NCBI GenBank assembly: GCA_950097015.1
Contig: CATNEN010000001.1
Span: 22,311,501 to 22,375,500, forward strand
Length of the DNA: 64,000 bases
From: Macrostomum hystrix
Lineage: Eukaryota > Platyhelminthes > Macrostomidae
Direction of reading: 5' to 3'
A program made the translations under genes and the position numbers. The notes beneath the pieces were generated by a model. It had not been told where the DNA came from and made no database searches. It saw nothing but the letters and a program-made list of their open reading frames with translations. Positions within the stretch are counted from its first letter, which is position 1. Each line of letters begins with the position of its first letter. Shown here one piece after another: positions 1-10,432 of the stretch.

Positions 1-2700
1 AAAAATTCAATACTTTAAAATCTAGGGATAGTGTACTTTTATCAAATTTTAAATCCATATATTGTAGCTTTTACTGCCGTACATCAAAGGTCAAACTTAA
101 TCTTAAGAAGAGGGGTTAAATATAGAAAAATTTGTCAGCATTCTCTTCAAAAAACTGGTTATCAGAATTTTTTATGTAGGGTTATTTTTCATTTTTACGT
201 TACATTTCTTAGAAACATTTTCCTGCGAAAATTTATTATTTTGTTTTACTTTACGAAACTTTGTTTTAATGCACAAAATTTTGTCTAACTGCACTGAAAA
301 ATAAAGGTTTTAATGAAGTCGCGGATGTGGGGGGAAATTCTACTATAAATACACAAGTGAAAGAGAGAGAAAAGTAACCTCGTGCCTGACAAAGTTCAGA
401 ATAAAGAAAGCTTGAATTTGAAGTGTTCGTGTTAAAGTTATTTGAGAAAAAGAGACATTGCAAAAGAGAAGTAAATAGAGTGAAGAGAAAGCTGTAAATC
501 TAGATCCACTGGAAAGCCCTATGAAGCGGACTGCAGATTGAAATTGAAGACGGACTGAAGATTTAATTGAAGGTTAACTGAATAATAATTGAAGAGTGCT
601 AAAGACTGATAAAGACGGATAAAGACGGATAAAGACTGATAAAGACTGATAAAGACGGATAAAGATTGATACAAAGTACTTATAGAAATAATACAGTAAA
701 GTTATAAGTAGAAGGGAATATAAAGGAGAGATACCAGCCATACTGAAAGTATAACGCTACCATATTTGAATACATAAATGCTACCAATTTGAATTGAGAT
801 AAGAAATACATAAAGCGAATAAGTAAAGACAATACTAAAATTGACATAAGATAGTACTTGAATAAAAGAAGCCTAGAACAACTTTAGTGACAGCAGTAGC
901 ATTAATTTAGCCCTACAACAACTTTGGTGGCATTGTTAGAATTAATATTGAATCAGAGGGAAGCCCTAGGACATTTTTATGAACAGGGCTAGAGTAGTCT
1001 AGGCCAAATTTTAGTGACCTGAGCTCAGTTCTTGGATTTATTTAATTTAATCATTACTCTGTTCATATCAATTATAAGCTTTAGCTTATTTTACTTTAAT
1101 CTGAATCTAATTTGTTCATTATATAACGGGCGAATTGTTCTCTGCTGATCATTGGGAAACATTGAGTTGTTTTTCTGCTGTTGAGGGAGGGCATTGATTT
1201 ATTGCTAAGGGGGATGTTGGTTTGCTGTTTTTAGGGGAAGAAAGCTTTTGTTTCTTTTATACTTGAGACATAGGTTCACTGCTTAGCTAAATGGGGACAT
1301 TGTCCATTGGTTCTCTGCTGCTTTGGGGCAAGAAGAACTGCTTCACTGCTTTAGCTGAGGTTGCTACCACTGAAAGGAATATTTTTGGCCACAGAGAGGG
1401 GCACAAGAAAGCTTATTGGCTATAACTAGCTATAACTTGGCCTACACTGTAGCTAAATAAACTATGATAGCTATAAATCCAACCAAGTCCAGTCACTATG
1501 CTTAGTCTATAGATTAAGAGACTTGACAGTTATGTATTTATATATATATAATGTATCACCTATAGGCCTATATCAGCATTTAACCATTTCCTAATCCCAA
1601 CTCTAAAAACAATTGTGAATTGTATAACACATTAGGCCTGATATAAAAAGATGTATACCTACTTTGGCCATCTTGAACGTCCTCGGTTGTATGGCTCATA
1701 ACGAACTGAACGTTTAGAGGCACAGAAGCATAACTCTATAACTAATTAATAAAAGTAGGTAGGCTTCCTGTCATGTGTAAAATACTGACGTCAAAGCTTG
1801 AAAACATTTCTGACAGACTGAAGACCTGTCAGTTACTTTATAGATGAGCGGAAAGCACAAATTACAAATTAAGAAGAAATAAAGAAGAAATATTAAAAAT
1901 AAATTCGGGCTAACATTTTTTCTAGCAGTCTATAGAGTCTCTATGCGAAAAAATAACGGAAAAATACTTCTTAGAAAATAAAAAAGACCTGACAAAAAAT
2001 GCTGCACAGAACAAGATGCTGTCTATGCACAGCTTCCAATTCGGATAATAGTTTGTCTAATCTTTCAGTGGAACTAATTAAACTATAGTCATGTATGGCA
2101 GTTCTTGGTAGTGCCTAACTTTAATGTTGTTAAAATGCTCAGCTAAGTAAACAATTTGAAGTTAAAACATCAGCAGTAGAAGGACTGATGCGAAATTTCA
2201 GCACAAAATCAGCGTTGCAGAGATAATTTTGTCTGGGCATGTAGTAATTCCGTGCGAGACTGTATTTAAATATTTGCCTCAACGTACCACCGATACGATC
2301 AACGTGCGCGTGGGGGCATCTAGGTGAGACTCAGTAACAGATGTAGTACATGGTAGATTGCCAGCCAAAGCGATACATGAGTGCTGGTGGCATTCTTTTG
2401 CTCGAGAAAGTAAGAAATTTCGCTGTGCTAATGCATTAGAGTACGGTATTATCGGGAAGAAACGCGCCGTTACGGCATACGGCATGCTTGCACCCCGATA
2501 TTATCGGTGCCATTTGGTTCATCTCTTCCGATCATTTGGTTCAGCTGCCACTTGGGTGCTTTCCTCATGAAGCGGTCAAAATTAGAGGTTCCGTGGCCTC
2601 CTCTGCAACCTGATTAGGGCCTGCATTACTCTTGGCCGTCTCGGGTCCGTACCCAGGTCCTGGCAGCAAGCCACCATCGTCATCATCCCCACACATGATA
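1..2700. other. AT-rich spacer without a recognisable gene
   Basis: I see no ORF with domain character and no splice-bounded exon here. A short tandem stretch at about 600-672 repeats a 10-11 bp motif close to AAAGACGGAT / AAAGACTGAT. The rest is AT-rich and simple. Confidence 0.5.
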
Positions 2701-2734
2701 AGTAAAGGACTACCAGTCCGCCAAAGCTTTGGCA

Positions 2735-3727
2735 TTAGCTTGATCCCCCCATCAGCTTAACATCCTTCTGTTTCAAGCTGCTGGAAAGGCTAGTTCTTTG
2801 AAGCCTCCTACACGTTGAGCTAAGGAACTCGCTGCTCTCCGCCAACCAGCAACCTTTCGGTCTTCGGTCTTCGGTCTTTCCATCGAAAGTGTTTGTCGAC
2901 AAGCGCGCCGTGTTTCGCATAGAGCATAGACGGTGCCTTCGACAGTGTGCTCTTTGAAGGCTATAACCATTATTATCGCATCATCAATGTACGCGTGCCC
3001 AATGTACATCCTGCGCATGCATATCATGTCCCTCTTTATCGATAATATATCGTCAAGTGAAATGCTTAGTAGGGTTCAATTTGTGATTCAGCAAATGTCT
3101 CGTCTCTCGTGTCAGTCACTACACTGGCGTCGCAAGCAGGATGTAAATTGGGCACGCGTACATTGATGATACGATAATATCAACAAGGGTGGCGTCGAGG
3201 ACCTCTGTCCACTGCCAAAGGTGGGTGTGCCACCCGTGTTGCAGAACTTAATATCAGTGGTGCAGATGTAGGCAAGGAGATCCTCACCTCTATTACTACA
3301 GTTGTTACTACAGTTAGAAGTAACACTGCCCCAGTAGGTGTGGTGGGCGTTAATGTCGCCCGCCACCAGCAGCTCAAAGTTACGGAGTTACGGTCTGAGC
3401 AGTAGTCCACAAGGGAAGTGAGACTGGGCGGAACCGCGGGACCGTCACCAGGAAGGTAGATAGAGGCGATGATGACGGTGCGGTTCGGGAGATGTGGTTG
3501 GTTTGGATGACACAGAGGTCTCGGTCAGAGAGGTCCGGTCTGTGCCAAGCTTTGAGATCGGTAGTCGCGAACACAGCGGCCCTGGGGTTTGGGGGCATTA
3601 AAAGACAGTCAAAACCAACAGGAATGTTCGGAATCTTACATTTCTTCGTCCAGGGCCCCTGGTGGAGGATGTTGCTCAGATTTACGAAATCCACCACACG
3701 CGTCAGGTTGGTCGAGGCGGATATCAC
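2735..3727 (-). mobile_element. decayed non-LTR retrotransposon (endonuclease and RT fragments)
   Basis: Read on the minus strand in several frames. First comes a stretch like an APE-type endonuclease (3727-3380; PRAAVFATTDLKAWHRPDLS, then SDRDLC). A frame change follows, giving AGDINAHHTYWGS and later NRGEDLLAY and CNTGGTPTF (3366-3190), which match the GDxNAHH...WGS...RG...L.NTG.PT pattern of Jockey/R1-type endonucleases. About 100-200 bp further on (3027-2773) AYIDDAIIMV resembles the catalytic YxDD box of a reverse transcriptase. The full RT region expected between the two is missing, and frames switch at least twice, so this is an internally deleted, inactive copy. Family assignment is by motif only. 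Confidence 0.7.
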
Positions 3728-3779
3728 GGATAAATTTTCTAACGACCTTGCGGCAATGAATATTTCATTTGCACTTTAG

Positions 3780-4800
3780 CTAAAGTCTATTTAAAAGGCC
3801 ATGTAACAAAATTGATGACAAGAGAGAATGCAAAAACTTTCAACGCTTGTTTTGTAAAACAAAAGAAATGTTTATTTTATTTTTTTATTTCATTGCGTAG
3901 GTGTGGCAGTTGCCAAATTCGCAACGCTACAAAATGCCGGATTATAAAAACTGAAAATTAGAATCCGACAGACTAGAAAGATTTGCTTTACGTAGTAAAA
4001 AATGTTTTAGCTTAACAAAGAAGAGAAAACTATTAAGAAAGCGATAAATATATTGCAAGATCTTTGTGCTTTGCTGTGTGCGCTTAAACTGATTATTAGA
4101 TGCATGAACGGTTGAAAACGACTAGAAAATATAAATTCTATAATAGAATATACTCGTACAATCAGTTGGACCACGTGTACAGCTGTTCAGTCCATGGACT
4201 GGGGATGCCGCCACGACACGCACTCTCGAATTTCTAGCCGAGCATTTTACAGCATGGCGAAATCAGGCCAACTCAGAAACTTAAGTACCTAGATGCGAAC
4301 TCACGACCTCTTAGATTACAAGCCTTAACTACAATAAAAGCAAAAAAATAATAATCAAACTGTGGATTTTACAGCGGAACAGATTTCGCATCACGTCAAG
4401 ACTCACAGAAATTTATAGCCTTAATGGTAGAATATCTGCTTTGCTTTGTTACATTGGAGGCTTAAAAGCTTTTCAAACGCAGCAAGCGTGAAAAAAAATT
4501 ATTTATTTATCAGCAAAATAATTTGCAATAGTCGAACCAGATCAGCGTATTTTGTTAGGGCAGGATATTTTCCCCATTTTCCTGATTGGGTAGTTGCGAT
4601 GGTAAATCCTTCACAAGCTAAATTTGTCAATTCCTACTTACGCTACTGGAGTCAAGAAGTTTTACTACTGGAGTTTTTCTATAAGAATTTCTACGAAAGA
4701 AGAGCGCATGAAATCTAGTTTTAAACCGAAACATTTATCCTTTAAGGATCAGTTAGACATCCGCATCAGCCACACACACAATGCCCCGGACTTTTCCAGG
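3780..4800. other. spacer downstream of TMEM145 gene; possible tRNA-like SINE fragment
   Basis: No coding exon seen. Around 4205-4330, minus strand, a GTGAGTTCGCATC stretch resembles a pol III B box preceded by a GGTTAAGGC-like A-box remnant, so an old tRNA-derived SINE is possible. Candidate AATAAA signals on the minus strand lie near 4502-4507, about 300 bp past the TMEM145 stop. Confidence 0.35.
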
Positions 4801-4801
4801 T

Positions 4802-7800
4802 TTACAGTGGCGGTAGGCGACCAAAGCGTGACATCGGAGTCGGCGCCGGGACTTGTTGCTGCGTCGTTGCGTTGTCCGCGAGTATCGAATCGCCGTCTAT
4901 AGGCCAAGCGGCCAGCAGAGAGTCGGCTTGGCCAGCCACCGGACTGGTGGGGCCCATGGCCAGCAGAGTCGCCTGATAGTCTGGTGGCGGCGACTCAGAT
5001 GGCGGCGGAGCGGAAGGGACAACGATCGAATTGCTGACTGGTATGGCCGTGGCGGTGGCAGTGGTGGCCGCGGTTGGCTGTCTCGGAATCTGCCTCGGTC
5101 GCTCTCCGCCGCCGCCGAAGACAACGCTATCATCAGCCACGGTGAAAATGGCAAAGTCGGTGAAGTTCTGACCATTCTGCAGGTCCGGCTTCACTGAGGC
5201 TACGGAACCGGATGGCTGCTCGGATCTGGCGGTGCTGGGGTCGTCGGCTTGTTCGTCGAAGCCGATGATGTCAATCTGTTAAATTGCACGTTTTTTACAG
5301 TCAAACTACCTGGATTTGGTTGCCATGAAACGGATTCTCACATTTCTCTTCTGTGTTTTTGTCCTGATCCTCTGATAGATACAAATAGCATATAGTCTAT
5401 GTACAGGGTCAGATGTACAGCCGCAGCTATTGCGCTGAACTTCCTCATCTCTCCCATGTCTCATCTCTCCCGTGTCTCATCTCTCCCGTGTCTCATCTCT
5501 CCCGTGTCTCATCTCTCCCGTGTCTCATCTCTCCCGTGTCTCATCTCTCCCGTGTCTCATCTCTCCCGTGTCTCATCTCTCCCGTGTCTCATCTCTCCCG
5601 TGTCTCATCTCTCCCGTGTCTCATCTCTCCCGTGTCTCATCTCTCCCGTGTCTCATCTCTCCCGTGTCTCATCTCTCCCGTGTCTCATCTCTCCCGTGTC
5701 TCATCTCTCCCGTGTCTCATCTCTCCCGTGTCTCATCTCTCCCGTGTCTCATCTCTCCCGTGTCTCATCTCTCCCGTGTCTCATCTCTCCCGTGTCTCAT
5801 CTCTCCCGTGTCTCATCTCTCCCGTGTCTCATCTCTCCCGTGTCTCATCTCTCCCGTGTCTCATCTCTCCCGTGTCTCATCTCTCCCGTGTCTCATCTCT
5901 CCCGTGTCTCATCTCTCCCGTGTCTCATCTCTCCCGTGTCTCATCTCTCCCGTGTCTCATCTCTCCCGTGTCTCATCTCTCCCGTGTCTCATCTCTCCCG
6001 TGTCTCATCTCTCCCGTGTCTCATCTCTCCCGTTTCTTATCTCTCCTCTCTCGTAACACTCGTAACCATTTTACAGCTGGGCGAACTGAAGCAGTAAGGA
6101 ATATTGTGTCATGCTCAGGGATGCAAACTGTTTCTATTGGGCTATGATTAGAACTCACGACTTCTTTGTCAGAGTTCGAATCGCTCTAACCACTGCGCTA
6201 TGAGCAGCCTGAAAGCACAAAAACCTGGATTTAAATGTAAGTGTTTATGGTCCCAAAATTGACACAATGTTCTATTACGACTGTAATAAAAAAAATAAAT
6301 AAAAATAATAATTGCTGGAGGGCTGTCCATTACGCAAACTCCTAAGCACACACGCTCACACAGGTGTGTACATCTGCCCTGACTTTCTCATCGTCGGGCA
6401 GTGTACACTCCCACTGTGCATTTGTCATCGGCCCTCAATAGCGTAAATTACACGACAAGCCCCCAAGTAAATGTGGCCCCGTTGCAAAATCGAACATAGG
6501 GACCTTAGTGCGAGAGGCAAACGCGTTAAAGCCGCTGTGCCACCGACCTCTATTAAGAGGTCAGATTGCGGTGGTCGAGCGCATCGTTTAATAAACAAAC
6601 ACAAAATCTGCCTCACCTGCGATGTTTTAATGTGAAAAGGGAAGTTTTTATTGGCCAGATTGGGCCAGGTGTGGGCCAGGTAGAAAACTAGAGCAGCTAG
6701 TTGCACCACCAGCTCAACAAAGTTGGCCACCTTCTCTCTCAAGTAGTCGGGCACGCGAGTCATGTTGATTGCTATGGTTACCGGGATGGCAATAAACCAC
6801 AGGGTGTAATAGATCATCATCGGTATGTAGAACACGCGCTTCGATCCGTGCTTGACGATTGTGCGAATGCAACAGGCCAGGTACAACACCCAGGCGGCCA
6901 GGATTAATGCGATTATGCCGTAGCCGGCTGGGCTCTCCCACCTGTACAGTATCAGCGCCGGATCAAATGTGGCGGCCTGAACCACGTAGAGAGCGATGTA
7001 CGCGATGACAAAGGCGCTCATGAGTGCGGCGATGAGGGTGCTGGCCCAGGTGGGCAGCCGGCCACAGGTGACGGTGTAGCCGAGGCTTAGCAGGTTCAGC
7101 ATCAGTACGAAACTGATTTGTGAGGCTGCGTATAGGCCGGCAGCTGTGGAATTGCCATTTTTTACTCTTGGCTTGGTAGTTACAGGTAACACTCCTATCT
7201 AACAGGTAACTTTTCTGTCTAACAGGTGAAACCTGTCTAACAGATGGCACTCCTGTCTAACAGGTAAATTTCCTGTCTAACAAGTGACACTATTATCTAA
7301 CAAGTGACACTATTATCTATCAGGTGACACTCCTATCTATCAGGTAACACTCATGTCTAACATGTGACACTCCTGTTTAACAGGTGACACTCTTTTCTGA
7401 CAGGTGGTAAACCTGTCTAACATTCTTGGTCGCAAAGGATTTGAGTATAGTCTCACCAAAGTTAATTAGTCCCTCGCTCTTGTCGCCAGTGAGACCATAG
7501 CTCAGGTAGGCAATGGTCGTGAACACAACTGACAGGAAAAACAGAATGACAGAAGCCAGGAAGATCTTGTAGGTGGTGTGAAACATTTGCATCTTGGCCA
7601 GTCGAACTGTGAGTTGTAAAAAGCTAACTATAGTAGAAACTCAGAAGGCTCGCGAATAAAAAAGTTTGTGATAAACCAAATCACTCACGTGACACGTAGA
7701 TAGCCAAAATTAGCAGGATAAATATGATAAACAAGAAAACCAGGTTAAACTCGAGAATATCTGAAAGTGTTTTTATGAGATCCCAAATTTCAGACATAAA

Positions 7801-9258
7801 GATTAAAATTAAAGTACAGCTCAGTTCCACTCACAGATCTCATCCGCTGAGAATTGTTCGCGAAAGAATTCTTCAGGCGAGCCGTTGGTCATCCACGCGT
7901 CATACTCCATGTACAGGCCCTATGGGGTGGATTATTGAAAAGTTTTAGATTAAAAGTTTGCATTTCCACAGGATAACATTCGAAAATCATCCAAATTTCA
8001 CAACATCCAAAAGCATTATCAGCTTCTACCCTTCGGAGCATTGTGCTGAGACTCAGGGTGAGACTCAAGAGAGAGAAGTGAGACTGAGGGGGTGAGATTC
8101 AGGATGTCGGGTGAGACTCAGAAGTTAGAAGACTGGGGTTGAAAGCGGAGGCACCCAACCCCCGAAAGGCATTTTGGAATTATGTTGTATGTGACATTTT
8201 CAAGTTTAGGAAGTTTGAACTGGACCCAAATGCGGACACCACAGCATTCGTTATTATGAACATCGGTTATTACGAATACTAAGCTCAAAAATGGGACTCA
8301 CATTGGATGTGAAACAGTTGGACAGCGCAAGGAACCACCAGCGTTCTCTAGTCGACTTGAAGCGGACTTGAACGTCACAAGAAATGGTTCGGTTAGAATC
8401 GGACCTCACACACTCTCCGTAGATCGGGCTGAGACGAATCAGCTGATAATTTTCAGGACTCAGAACCGACTCCTTCTGCGTGCAGGACTGGAAAATTTGA
8501 ACACAATTAGCAAATGCCTAGTTAACTTTAATTCACTAATTTATAATTAATAATATCGTAAACTTACAGTGTCCTTGCCATAGACAGATCTCCAAAGATT
8601 TGGTCTGTCCCAATAAAACAGCAAATTTTGAGTCAAGTAGCTCTGAAATGAAACAGTTGTAATTTTTTCTTTTTAGATTGAGAGAATACAGCACTGCCAC
8701 TTGAGTAAATGAAAAAATATCCAAAACAGTAGTACAAACCACAGGATAGTTTAGCTTCATGCTGAGCTTTCCTTTTTCCGAAAGAAAGCAGAATCTAGTC
8801 AAGAAGTGCCATTGCTGAAATGAATGGTCATGCTGCTTTAAGCAAAGAAAATTATAATTTGCACTAGATTGAAAGTATGCCCTAATAAACCCTTGATATA
8901 TTAAGTTCTTAATAAATGCGTTTCAACCTAATTACGCACTACTTTTAGAAGCAAAAATATTACATTTATACATCAGTTAATACTAGTTATAAGTTACTAG
9001 AAATTTAGTAATTACTATTTTACCAGAAAGAGTAATTAGTGTTAATTAAGATAAAAATGGTAAATGAAAAGAACTTTTAAATTAAAGGAATATTACATGG
9101 ACCAATTCAAGACTTTGCTCGGTGCCTTGAATCGGTCATATTATTATAGTTAATTTACTTACGTCGTTTGTCTTTAGGACTCCTCGGACATGCTTAGCAC
9201 TAGTAGACAAAAAATAAAAGCCACCGATAAAGAAAATCAAAGTTGAAATTATATTCAT
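4802..9258 (-). CDS. TMEM145: TMEM145-like seven-transmembrane protein
   Basis: Nine coding exons, all phase-consistent: 9258-9163, 8814-8743, 8642-8568, 8487-8302, 7919-7835, 7760-7689, 7606-7457, 7143-6617, 5275-4802, giving about 578 aa. The start ATG opens a signal-peptide-like segment ([20 protein letters not shown]). The lumenal part has [22 protein letters not shown] and [12 protein letters not shown], all typical of TMEM145. Seven hydrophobic helices follow from about residue 172 to 400, with YESPAGYG-like [18 protein letters not shown] and [13 protein letters not shown] near the end. The C-terminal exon keeps an NFTDFAIF segment and then a Pro/Ser-rich tail with a PPDY (PPxY) motif near residue 518, possibly a WW-domain ligand. 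The related GPR180 fits less well. The family belongs to Golgi/secretory seven-TM (GOST-like) proteins; no enzyme function is known. Introns 7 and 8 carry minisatellites. The exon 2 end could be 3 bp longer. Confidence 0.87.
5445..6050. repeat. 16-bp minisatellite, TMEM145 intron 8
   Basis: About 37 nearly identical copies of TCTCATCTCTCCCGTG. The unit length is not a multiple of three and has no stop on the plus strand, so all three plus frames stay open and give the same cyclic 16-residue peptide. This is intronic DNA, antisense to the gene. The same unit, reverse-complemented, recurs near 43.9 kb and 61.8 kb. Confidence 0.97.
6141..6205 (-). other. tRNA-like pol III sequence, possible SINE head
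   Basis: On the minus strand CATAGCGCAGTGGTTAGAGC resembles an A box and D arm, and GTGAGTTCTAATC about 45 bp later resembles a degenerate B box. The anticodon and acceptor stems do not fold convincingly, so a tRNA-derived repeat is likelier than a tRNA gene. It lies in TMEM145 intron 8. Confidence 0.4.
6310..6555 (-). mobile_element. tRNA-headed SINE, antisense copy (family S)
   Basis: Read on the minus strand this aligns by eye with the copy at 49.0 kb: GGTCGGTGGCACAGCGG head (A box), GCCTCTCGCACTAAGGTCCC, a damaged B box, CTTGTCGTGTAATTTACGC, GTGTACACTGCCCGACGATG, and TGTACACACCTGTGTG. The 3' part is shortened by a deletion and ends in an A/T-rich tail near 6290-6310. It lies within TMEM145 intron 8, in the same orientation as the gene. 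Confidence 0.8.
7181..7437. repeat. 20-bp minisatellite, TMEM145 intron 7
   Basis: About 12 copies of a variable unit near TCTAACAGGTGACACTCCTG. The intron spans 7456-7144 (313 bp) and is mostly this array, starting about 20 bp inside the donor. The TCTAACAG core is shared with arrays at 11.1 kb and 22.6 kb. Confidence 0.92.
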
Positions 9259-9259
9259 T

Positions 9260-10430
9260 GCTAAATTGGTATGAATGCAGTTTTTTAACTAAAATAATTT
9301 TCCTTCAAAATCAATAGAGTATTATTGAACTCCTAAGCACAAAATAAGTTTCTAAAGAGCTATATTGCCCAGTAAGCAAAATATGCTATTAATTCACTTA
9401 AAACTGTTGACAGAAAAAATGGAATGAAAAAGACGGTGTTAAAATAAACAGAAAATCAACAAACATTAATGCAGGCATCAGAAAAATCTTTCAGAGCCAT
9501 TAAGAAACTAAAGGTATCCTTTTAATCACTAATTTAGCTTTAAACTTACAGATCGTTCAGTTTGTAATAATATTAAGTTTGTGTTTGTTTATAACGCAAC
9601 TCTTCCGGATTACCGTAACACTAATTTGCTATTCTCCTGAATTGGATAGAAGTAGTGCACTGCAGACTAATATATCGAGCTCATTTCGCACGTATATATG
9701 TCCGAATCATTAGAATATTCATTGGGTTTTCGCAAAAAATATTAGATTACCAAAAACAATGCAAAAAGTTCAGGGTCTAATATAAATAAAAACGGTCCTT
9801 TTTAGGGTCCACGAAAATTATCATATTTCATTTGAACTTTAGTCGGATCCCGATTAATAAGGAAATTTAAGTATTCTTATTAAAATTAAAATATGTATAA
9901 AATTATATAATGTAGGTACACCTTACCTCATTTGTTTAAATCAATTAGGGCTATAAAATGATTTATTTATATTGCTCTCCGATTCCAAGGCAAGATACAT
10001 ACTCGATGTAATCATACGTAATTATATATTTTCAACACCTAAGAAAATATGAAACTTTTGTTCTAAACCAAATCCTATTGTCATAAGCAAGTCGCACCGT
10101 CAGCTTAATTGGCTAACTTTTTTATATCGCGCGAGAGAGGGATCCCATCATGGAGATCTCGATATGCTCTTAAGTTGGTAAACAGCGTCCATATAAAGTG
10201 TTGAAAAATGTAATACTCGAACAATATGAATTACCTAGATCAAATCTACAAAAAAGATCTACTAAGCAAGTTAGATCAGCTCATTTATTGTTTGGGTTTA
10301 TTGTCACGGCAATGTTTTTAATCGTATTGCTTTTCGTGGAATAGTAAAACAGCAGATATAGAAAATGCATGAGGGAAAGCAAAATTTGGATGTTATCACA
10401 GTCGTAGTAAATAGATCCGATAAAGTCTTT
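9260..10430. other. AT-rich intergenic region, TMEM145 promoter side
   Basis: This lies between the TMEM145 start and the end of the FBXO15-like gene, both on the minus strand. No exon is seen. A minus-strand AATAAA at 10284-10289, about 145 bp past the FBXO15 stop, is a plausible polyadenylation signal for that gene. Promoter elements of TMEM145 are not identifiable. Confidence 0.4.
10284..10289 (-). terminator. candidate polyadenylation signal of the FBXO15-like gene
   Basis: AATAAA on the minus strand, roughly 145 bp downstream of the stop codon at 10433. The context is AT-rich, so chance occurrence is possible. Confidence 0.45.
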
Positions 10431-10432
10431 CC

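Noticed and set aside
5399-6147. Three overlapping plus-strand ORFs encoding long Ser/Leu/Pro-rich repeats
   Set aside because: They are one 16-bp array without stops, read in three frames, inside an intron of a minus-strand gene. The same applies to the ORFs over 27.0-27.9, 31.1-31.9, 33.1-33.8, 35.5-36.2, 43.8-44.5, 50.6-51.2, 56.6-57.5, 58.9-59.6 and 61.7-62.2 kb.
8040-8130. GTGAGACTCAG-like repeats in a TMEM145 intron
   Set aside because: Only a few degenerate copies, too weak to call an array.
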